Below, in pieces: positions 56,400 to 64,000 of a stretch of 64,000 bases of DNA (its first letter is position 1; every line of letters starts with the position of its first letter). The notes below the pieces were generated by a model that ran no database searches, was not told the DNA's origin, and was given only the letters and a program-made list of their open reading frames with translations. The stretch is from Chrysemys picta bellii. Its lineage: Eukaryota; Chordata; Testudines; Emydidae. Made by a program: the position numbers and the translations under genes. The stretch spans positions 121,227,434 to 121,291,433 of the forward strand of contig NC_088795.1 in assembly GCF_011386835.1 (NCBI RefSeq), given 5' to 3'.

Positions 56400-57150
56400 G
56401 GCAGCTTGCTGCACGGATCCCTCCTCTGCCGCGGGCTAGGGGGAAGTTTGTCTCGCCCTTGCTGGCCGGCGGCTATCCCAGATGATCTGTGCTGAGCAAA
56501 GAGGGGAGGCAAAGCTGCTCCGCGCTCCCTGAGTGAGGCTGTGGCTCGCCGCTCCCCGTCTGCGCATGAGTCACCCCGGGAGGCTGGGGAGGTTTGACTA
56601 TTTCAGGGACTGAGCTCCGGAGTTGCCGAGCGGCCGAAGAGAAGCCGGAGGGGCTCGCTGGGAGCTGAGCAGGTGCCTCCCCCCGGTGCCCGGGTCTGTC
56701 GGTCGGGGAATGGGAAAGGAGGAACTTCTGCCTGTGGTTTGAAGCGGGCAGGTCGGGCGCGACCTGGGGAGAGGGTGGGATCGTTTCGGGACCCTGGACA
56801 GCGCCAGCTGGCCGGTCGCCTGTGCTTTCCGGCAGCCTGAACTTCAGATCCACCCAGAGTCTCCACCAACATGCCTGGGAATCTCTGGAAGTCCCCCCGA
56901 GAGGCACCTGCCATGTCCCCTTGCCGCTCCATCTCTGACGCCTACCCTCTGCTCACCAAGGGGCGCATGGCTACCTGGTAAGAAATGGACTTGGCAGGAG
57001 TTCTCTTGGCTTTTTTCCTGGTGTTGGTGCTCGTTATTTCTCTGCTGTCCAACCTGCTGGTGCTGCTATGCTTCATCTACAGTACCGAGCTCCGCAAGCA
57101 AGTCCCCGGGGTCTTCCTGGTGAACTTGTCCTTCTGCAACCTGCTCCTGA
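56400..57150 (+). promoter_or_regulatory. GC/CpG-rich promoter region of GPR78
   Basis: Base composition changes sharply from AT-rich to GC-rich with many CpGs (for example ctgcgcatgagtcaccccgg and gagcggccgaagagaagccg) and stays so into exon 1, as in a CpG-island promoter. No TATA box is evident at a clear position. The sequence tgcgcatgagtcac near 56562 contains a TGAGTCA AP-1-like site, which may be chance. The transcription start is not known. Confidence 0.6.
56871..56981 (+). CDS. upstream ORF of GPR78, 36 codons
   Basis: ATG at 56871 opens a frame of 36 codons beginning MPGNLWKSPREAPAM and ending in ...MATW with TAA at 56979-56981, three bases before the receptor ATG at 56985. It has further in-frame ATGs near 56913 and 56967. 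This spacing would allow termination and reinitiation at the receptor start. Whether the uORF lies in the mature 5' UTR depends on the unknown transcription start. No protein family was recognised, so any role would be translational control. Confidence 0.4.
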   Translation: MPGNLWKSPREAPAMSPCRSISDAYPLLTKGRMATW

Positions 57151-57652
57151 CAGTCTTAAACATGCCCTTCACTTTGCTGGGGATCCTGAGAAACCAGCCG
57201 CCCGTCGGTGACTGCATCTGCAAAGCGGTGGGCTTCCTAGAAACTTTCCTCACCTCCAACACCATGCTGAGCATGGCAGCCCTCAGCATAGACAAGTGGA
57301 TTGCCGTGGTGTTCCCCTTGAGTTACACCAGCAAGATGCGGTACAAAGACGCCGTGATTCTGATGAGCTATTCCTGGATTCATTCCTTGACCTTCCCTTT
57401 GGTCTCCTTGTTTTTCTCTTGGGTAGATTATAGCAACGTGTACGCCTCTTGCACCTTGCACCTGGGAGAAGAGACGGAGAGGAGGAGGTTTACCGTGTTC
57501 ACCATCGTGTTCCACGCCACCAGTTTCATGCTGTCCCTGGTGATACTGTGTTTCACCTACTTAAAGGTGTTTAAAGTGGCCAGGTTCCACTGCAAAAGGA
57601 TAGACATTATTACAATGCAAACGCTGGTTTTGCTGGTAGATATCCATCCCAG
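56985..57652 (+). CDS. GPR78: GPR78, exon 1 (TM1-TM5)
   Basis: Encodes residues 1-222 plus two bases of codon 223 of a class A orphan receptor. The start ATG has a good context (GAAATGG) and gives a four-residue extracellular N-terminus, as in human GPR78. TM1 covers about residues 5-31, TM2 44-66, TM3 79-108, TM4 122-146 and TM5 169-196. Cys79 (3.25) and Cys156 in loop 2 can form the standard disulfide. Unusual residues: Asn52 where most receptors have Asp2.50, and DKW (103-105) in place of DRY. Assignment to GPR78 over GPR26 rests on the first 60 residues (GVFLVNLS, MPFTLLGI) and on the C-terminus in exon 3. GPR78 and GPR26 are reported to raise cAMP constitutively; the ligand is unknown. 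The exon ends AG|GTAATG. Confidence 0.93.
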
Positions 57653-58138
57653 GTAATGTGTGTGTGTGTATGTGTGTGTGTTAATTCCGATGTGTTTTAA
57701 ATCACCCTCTCCCTTAAGGACCCAAAAGCCACGTCTTGCTTTCCTGAGCACCTTTTGACGTCTTCATTCATGACCTGCAGACATGATGGCCCCTTCTCGT
57801 GCAGCGTTTCTTTTCTAACTTCAAAGACTGTTTAATTAATTCATCTGTTCATTTACTGTCAGAAGCTTGTGGCTAAATATTGATAGTCAGCTTTGTTTAA
57901 ACGGAAAGCGAAGGTTCCTAGAAAACCCAGGACACTGAATGGCTGAGTCCCTCATGGGTGTTTATGTCGCTAACAGTATCCAGAGGGTTGGTGGGTTCAG
58001 GGCTTTTGTTCGGTCTCATACCCTTCATTTGACAAGTTCCCGCACCTGAAACCGAGTCTCGATGGCAGACTTTACTGTTGGCTCAAAAGTCTCCTCGCGT
58101 CTTGTCTTAACGCAGTGATTGTTATTTTCCCTTTTCAG
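57653..58138 (+). other. GPR78 intron 1
   Basis: 486 bp with GT...AG ends (gtaatg ... ttttcag). It starts with a TG microsatellite (about 57656-57681). No repeat or other exon was recognised. Confidence 0.88.
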
Positions 58139-58252
58139 CGTCAAACAGCGTTGTCTTAATGAGCAGAAAAGGAGGCGGCAGCGGGCTACTAAGAAAATCA
58201 GTATTTTTATAGGGTCTTTCGTGATCTGCTTTGCTCCTTACATTATCACCAG
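58139..58252 (+). CDS. GPR78: GPR78, exon 2 (intracellular loop 3 to TM6)
   Basis: A 114-bp exon completing Ser223 and running to two bases of codon 261. It encodes the basic third loop (EQKRRRQRATKK, about residues 231-242) that contacts the G protein, and TM6 (about 243-261). TM6 has CFAP (253-256) where most class A receptors have CWxP: the Trp6.48 toggle is Phe, as in the GPR26/GPR78 family. The acceptor is ttttcag|CGTC and the donor ACCAG|GTTAGT. Exon phases match on both sides. Confidence 0.93.
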
Positions 58253-61200
58253 GTTAGTACTCCCTGCCTCTTCCGGGAGCCTTTGGGGGCAATATGTCAT
58301 CAAGAATAAGCTACCCCAAGATTCCTGGGACAGCAAAAAGACATTGAGATGATAACAATAAACAAACAAACCTTCCTTAAAAGTATTAGCGATATTGGGT
58401 TGGGGGAAGGGTAATAGATTTGGGGAAATATGAACATATAAACACAGGGAGCCAAATCATGCTAAACCAAATTAATTGGTAAACCGATACAGTAATATGA
58501 GACGTTGCAGTCTTGTAAGATCTTTTTGTTTCTCTTTTACAACAAGGTATAGATGCCTCTTTCAGAAAGAGTGGGCTTTTAGGACTGAAACCAGGAGTTC
58601 ATCACATCCCATTGGTTTTTTTTTTTTTAGCAGTTTGGCTTATCATCAGCACCTCCATTATTTAGTCCAAAGATGGACTCAGGCACTGAAGGATAAAATA
58701 AACAGTAAAGCAAGGACAGTTTTTCCTATATATATATATATATATGCTTTTTAGAGGCATATGACTAGATCCTCAACTGGTTGAAGCTCATTGACTCAAA
58801 TGGCACCACAAAGATTTGCACCAGCTGATGATCTGGCCCATAGTTTCTATGCCGGGAAATATTATTAATGAAATAATCTAGGATTAATCCTGTGCCCGTG
58901 GAAGTCAGTGGCAAAACTCCCACTAACTTCAATGGTGCAGGATAGTTTTCCAGGAAGCGTCAGCTCCTAAACACTAAGAAATATCCAGTTTAAATGAGAG
59001 GTTAGTTAAAATGGCAGCAGACTAGATCTTCAGCTGGTGTCAATCAGCAGGGTAGAAGCCAATGGAGCTACACTGATTTACACCAACTGAGAATCCAGCC
59101 CATCATTTTTAACATGGATGAAACTGAGTCATGATTTTCAAAAGTGACTTGTTTTTTGTGGGAGCCTGAATTTTGTGGGTGGCCAATTTATGATACCTTG
59201 AAGGGATCTGATTTTTAGAAAGTGTTGAGCATCTATCTTCTTAAAATCAGGCCCTTTGAAGACACATCAGGCTGGAGACCCAAGCACTGAGACACCCAAA
59301 ACACTACTAACTTTTCAAAATCTTGATTTTGGTATGCTGATTTTGCATAATTAGGGCCATATTCTATCGTCGTCACTCACCCTGTTCCTACCACACTTGG
59401 CTTCAATGGGACAGCTGGACCAAGGAAAACTTTGAAGGACAGAACATATAAATTGTTCTCAATTTTACCAGCCTTTGCTTATGTATGTTTTAACTTTTGA
59501 GATGACACGTTTTATTATTTCACTTTTTTATTAGTTGAAAGGTTCTTGCTTGATTGGCTAGGCAGCTGCATTTCCTCTTCTTCTAGAAGAATTGTAACAA
59601 TTATTAACTTGACACCAGAAAGTTAAAAGGTTAATTGATTAATGTTCAGTACCTTATGAGTCATTTTCTGTTCATTATTATGACCATCAAGCTAAAACTC
59701 TATACCAAGCAAAGGATGGATTCTGCCATTTTCATTCAGGCTGTATTATACCCTGTTCAGTAAATTCCGGCCTCCAGACACTTTTTAATTCTGAAATATT
59801 TCCCATAAACAATTGAAACAAAAAGCCATTCCATTCCCCAGACAAGGTGTTTTGTAAATGTCAGCTAATGCATTTTCTTAATGCACTAAGTGACACTGCG
59901 TACATCAGTAGCGAGAAAATTAAAATGCACTTATCCAGGGGTGAATTCTGTTCCTGCTCCCATGGCCTCAGAAGGTAGCAGAATGGAAAGGATTTGGGGA
60001 GGGCTACATAAGCATCTATGAGGGGTCCTTGCAGGGTTAGGCCAGGGGGAAGGTTGGGGTAGGGCTGGAATATTGGTTGCCATGCAGACCTTCTGTTCTT
60101 TCCCCACTTGATGGGCTGTGTCAGGTCCACAGAGACCACACCAGCCTTTGAGTTAGAATAGTCTTCATGGATGCTCTGGAATAGAAGATTCCCCAGCACA
60201 TTGTCTGGCTACTCAGGCTATGCCCTGAGATCAGGATTTGCCCCTAACTTCAGAAATGTTACTGAGATTTTGGAAATCAACAATAAATTCTGTCTGTTGG
60301 GACTAAACCCAATGGATGGAGTTCATCCTTACTATAACAGCATTGCTATCAATGGGATAGCTTTATGTCACTGGGGTCAATGGGAGTTTTTCCATTTTCT
60401 TTAGATTATGGGACCATAATCTATTATATCATACACAGACACACTCAAGTATATCTATATATACAGTTCTTCTGTTTGACAGTGTTCTACAAAAATATTC
60501 ATTTTGTACAGATCAAGCATATGTACCATATGTGGAGGTGATATCCAAGATAGGACAAACTGAGGAACCATGTACCATGTGATAAATTGCAGATCCACAT
60601 GATACACTTATTTATAATGCAATTTTTGACCTCCTTGCTTGCTTTCTGTCATTAATCCATCTCCCTGAGACTTGTTCTAACATTCCAAGCCCTGGAGCAG
60701 CTACAGATATCAGCTACCTTCTTTAAATCCACTTGCCAGAGAAGTGTTCTTCCCTCCCCACCCTATGCACACACACATATCTGTGGAATTTGCTGCAGTA
60801 TTTCACCTATCTGAGGCCCAGGATGGGCAAGATTCTGTCCTGGATGTGTGCCAGGTTTTATAGGCATATAACTTTAAAATCCAGTATTCTTCAGCCCTGA
60901 AAAATGAGAGCTTTGTACTACAAGAAAAGGGAAATTCCAAGCTTCCTAAAGAGACCAAGACCTCATTCCTAGGTCTGGGAATGCCTGGGAGATCACACTT
61001 CGAAATCATTACATTTTAATGTATAGAAAAGCTAGGTTAGGTCAGTCTCAAAAGTATTTATGGTGTCTTCTGAGCTCTGTGCAGGTGGCCCCATGGTAAT
61101 TAAGGCTTTGTGGGTGAATAGATATGAAAAATTGTACAAATAATTTTGTAAAGAAACCTCTCCACTTTATTAAAAGAGTTTTTCGGTAGCAGATGTGACA

Positions 61201-62776
61201 TACGCAGAATACATGATGTTATAGTATGGTGAGATGACTTTCTTAACTCAGTTACAGTTTCACCACTCATGATTAAGGCTACATTTTAGTCACAGGTATT
61301 TTTAGTAAAAGGCATGGGCAGGTCACGGGCCATAAACAAAAATTCACGGACTGTGACCTGTCCATGACTTGTACTATATACTCCTGAGGTGGCCCCGAGG
61401 CACTGTGGATGCTCTGGGGAGGGTGGCCCAGGGGCACTGTGGTGCTCTGAGGGAGCGGCCTGGGACCCCCGCTGCTGCTGATGGGGAGGTGAGGGCTGGC
61501 AGGGCACCGTGGCCAATGGTAGCTGCAGGAGGCAGTGCCTGCAGGCAGAGGCAGTGCGCATAGCCGCCAGGCCAGACCTCTACCTAGGAGCCAAGGGAGG
61601 GACATGTTGCTGCTTCCGGGGAGCCCTCCCCCCCCAAGCCCTCACCCCCTCTTGCACCCAAAGCCCAACCCTCTGCCTCAGCCCTGAGCCCCCCTCACAC
61701 ATCAAAACTTCTGCTGCTGCTGGGGGCGGCATTGGGGGTGGGGTGCCGTGGCCTGAGACTGCCCCAGCAGCAGTCAGTGCAGCTGGCCCAGGGGCCAGCC
61801 GAGTTGCTCAGGCGGTCCCTGGGTCAGCCGCACCAGCCACTGCAGAAGTCACAGGGATCCCAGAAAGTCACAGAATACGTGACTTCCATGACCTCCATGA
61901 CAGACTCGCTGCTCACTCATGATTAATGCACCAAACTCATGCTGACAAAGCCTTTATGCCCAAGATTCCAAACCTGTGGTTCAGTGACTACTGGTGATTC
62001 ACAGAGCACATGGTGGTGGTCTAAAGACAGGTAGCTGGTCACATAGCAATGACATCTCTTCCTTGTTTCCATCTGTTAAATAACATTAACAGACAGTTAA
62101 AAATGCATAAATACTTTCTTCATTTCACTTTTCCAAGTAAACAATTGCAGTAGTTTGCACACAGATATCTTGTGATTGCAAAAGAGAGGGGAAGTAGTCT
62201 GAATGATCCAGAATGAGAGCAAATGTTCATGAGACAATGTGTATTATCTTGAGGTGCTTTATATCACACCAATGCATCATGTATTCTTTCTTCATACATG
62301 ACATTTCACAATATCATTACATAAGGATATATTAATATATAGCTCCATATTCTATAGTACATCTTACACGTCTTTCTACAGCTTGCCTAGGGAGAGGGAA
62401 GCAGTCAGGAAGGCAAAACCTTGTCAGACAGCACTGAGATCTTGAATATATTGCCAATTGCTAGGACAGCTCACCAAGTAGAATTAGGCAGAAGGTTTTG
62501 CAATAAGTTGCTACACTTCTTTGTATACAAGACATGGGAGTATGTGACCTCAGTGTTTAAATATATAGTTAAAACACTTTTTCCTCCTCATGGCCGTCCT
62601 TACTCAGGAAAATCTCCCATAAATTTACCTGTGTAATGACTGCAGGATCATCCCCTCAGGTGCTGCATAGTATAAAAATTAATTCTTAAGATGCTATTAT
62701 GCCTGAAAATGTGAGTTGAACAGGTTGCTAGTGTGGATGTAACATTCAGCTTTTCCTCTTTGTTAATGATTAACAG
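58253..62776 (+). other. GPR78 intron 2
   Basis: About 4.5 kb with gttagt...aacag ends. It contains a TA run (about 58728-58745), several tcaatggg-type repeat remnants (about 58896-58940, 59055-59065, 60374-60392) and a 637-bp insertion at 61277-61913. No additional exon was recognised. Confidence 0.85.
61264..61926. mobile_element. 637-bp interspersed repeat with 13-bp duplication
   Basis: The insertion 61277-61913 is bounded by exact copies of CACTCATGATTAA (61264-61276 and 61914-61926). The left 100 bp contains a hairpin: gtcacaggtatttttagtaa and ggcaggtcacgggcc are roughly complementary to ctgtgacctgtccatgactt downstream. The centre is GC-rich (about 61380-61850) and the right end repeats gtgacttcc/catgacctc wording. 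No terminal inverted repeats and no coding sequence are evident. The 13-bp duplication is longer than usual for DNA transposons, so its class is open. Confidence 0.65.
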
Positions 62777-63014
62777 GTTGATAGAACTTCTTCCTTTTGT
62801 TACCATAAACTACTACTGGGGGATTGTAAGCAAGTGCCTCACCTACAGTAAGGCTGCATCAGATCCATTTGTTTATTCTCTTTTACGTCAACAGTACAAG
62901 AAAGTCATGATCAACATTGTCAATAGGATACTTAAAAGGGATCTGTATCCTTCATCTGGCTACAACAGCTCTCTAGACACTGAAAATGATTATTGCTTAC
63001 ACAGAACATGCTAA
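62777..63014 (+). CDS. GPR78: GPR78, exon 3 (TM7 and C-terminus)
   Basis: Completes Arg261 and runs to TAA at 63012-63014, giving 339 residues in total (human GPR78 has about 363, GPR26 about 337). It starts RLIELLPFVTIN, matching the GPR78 loop 3/TM7 start. TM7 (about 274-297) has DPFVY (290-294) in place of NPxxY. The tail is about 40 residues with basic residues after TM7 and ends SLDTENDYCLHRTC; the SxDTEND-CL signature is typical of GPR78 and absent from GPR26. The acceptor is gattaacag|GTTG. Confidence 0.93.
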
Positions 63015-64000
63015 CATCCTGACAGTCATTAGTCTTCAAGTTAGGTCTGACTTTTGCCACCAGAAGGATATCACCTGATCTATCACGTGTTGACTGGACA
63101 ATGGTGAAGCATACCTTTTGGATATGAAACCTGGATTCCTGTAGTGCATTTGATTGTGGGCTTTCAAAACAGGCTCTTCCATTGTCTGCATTTAGTACAG
63201 AATGTAGCCGCAGAGAGACTGTCAGGGATGGGCAGAGGTGATTCTGCCAGGCCACTACTTTGCCTTCTGCACTGACTGCTTCTTGGCAAGTGGAGTAAGT
63301 TCAAGGTTTGGGGTTTAACTTTTAAAGCCTATAACATTCCAGATGCCGTGTCCTGGTATTTTACAGAGGATCCAGCATCCTACTCTCTTAAAATAAAGAT
63401 TCTGCGACCATTGGAGCCTAGGGCATGAACAGATAGTTGGAGCACCATTTGTACAGTATATTTGCATCTGCAATCCTGGATTTGTCTCAGTTTTAGAACA
63501 TTTTAAAAGAGTATTTTAATTGATGGCTTGATGTATTGATGCCTAGAATGGGTATTATGGATGGGCACTTTGAAAATGAGATTATTATTATTTATTATAA
63601 GACAACATGATTGTAACATAAACTTTAAAAGTAGTATGTGTATTCAGTATGCCAGTATTTTATCAAGCATAACCAAAGTTATCTTGTTACTATGTATCTG
63701 ATTTACTAATATTTAGCACTTTTGTGATACCACATAATTACAATAATCGCAGTGACAGCAACAAAGACATAATCAGAGTTTAGTTAACTAGCATTGTAAT
63801 TTATGTCACTGAGCCAGGTCCACTCAACATACCTTTCACTAGGAGGAAATCAGGACAATTAGTTTGTAGAAGTGACACTATATTTAAGATATTTTTTGTT
63901 CAAGAGCTATCTGATAACATATACCAGGATAAAAGAGAGTAATTATTTTTAAAGAAAATATAATGGGGAAAAATCTTTCACACATCAGGTAAATTTGGTG
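63015..64000 (+). other. GPR78 3' untranslated region and downstream
   Basis: AT-rich sequence after the stop with no other gene. The first canonical AATAAA is at 63392-63397, about 380 bp past the stop, and is the best candidate polyadenylation signal. Other distal sites cannot be excluded, as the UTR may run past the window. Confidence 0.6.
63392..63397 (+). terminator. candidate polyadenylation signal
   Basis: AATAAA in ttaaaataaagattctgc, the only canonical hexamer noticed downstream of the GPR78 stop within this window. Use is inferred from position only. Confidence 0.45.

Noticed and set aside
56473..56932. Minus-strand open frames of 109 and 144 codons upstream of GPR78
   Set aside because: They are in CpG-rich promoter sequence, Pro/Ser/Gly-rich, with no recognisable motif. 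They are probably open by composition.
56985..63014. Identification as GPR26 instead of GPR78
   Set aside because: The receptor is similar to both, but the N-terminal stretch, the ELLPFVTIN loop and the DTEND-containing C-terminus agree with GPR78 and not with GPR26.

Overview
The window looks like nuclear DNA of a reptile, most likely a turtle. This is inferred from the repeat spectrum: many chicken-repeat-1 (CR1) LINE copies ending in ATTCTATGA-type or GTCTATGA-type octamer tails, Penelope-like elements (PLEs) with GIY-YIG endonuclease, a DIRS-type tyrosine-recombinase retrotransposon, hAT and mariner MITEs, solo LTRs, and one vertebrate GPCR gene. There is no prokaryotic gene organisation. 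Only one host protein-coding gene is convincing.

Host gene (about 56.4-64.0 kb, + strand): a three-exon orphan class A GPCR best identified as GPR78, the paralogue of GPR26. Exons are 56985-57652, 58139-58252 and 62777-63014. The splice sites keep phase and give a complete 339-residue seven-TM receptor. A GC-rich, CpG-containing region lies upstream, and a 36-codon upstream ORF stops three bases before the receptor start codon.

The first 56 kb is gene-poor and is a layered record of transposition. From 5.66 to 8.07 kb, PLE-derived insertions share one 12-bp target sequence that occurs three times; a 91-bp PLE end sits inside one and a CR1 inside another. The PLE ends carry hammerhead-ribozyme-like cores, two of them facing each other in a 200-bp palindrome. 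From 13.82 to 14.81 kb a GC-rich hAT element splits an older LINE fragment. From 16.87 to 24.35 kb lies a nearly complete but decayed DIRS element (gag, RT/RNase H, tyrosine recombinase, inverted terminal repeats) split by a younger CR1 whose 336-codon reverse-transcriptase ORF is still open. Solo LTRs with exact 5-bp target duplications lie at 25.40-26.09, 33.81-34.90 and 39.54-39.92 kb. A second PLE (30.6-31.95 kb) has its RT piece inverted relative to its endonuclease piece. From 37.5 to 42.2 kb a 5' half of CR1 (ORF1 esterase, APE endonuclease) runs toward an oppositely oriented CR1 RT half. Fold-back PLE-end insertions with 13-bp duplications lie at 35.10 and 43.21 kb. Further hAT MITEs lie at 48.75, 49.87 and 54.24 kb, with a GAAA microsatellite at 52.44 kb.

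The transposon genes are all broken or truncated except the CR1 ORF at 20 kb, which is open but 5'-truncated. The remaining sequence is AT-rich intergenic or intronic DNA with scattered ancient repeat fragments. All family assignments come from motifs read by eye; no database search was possible.
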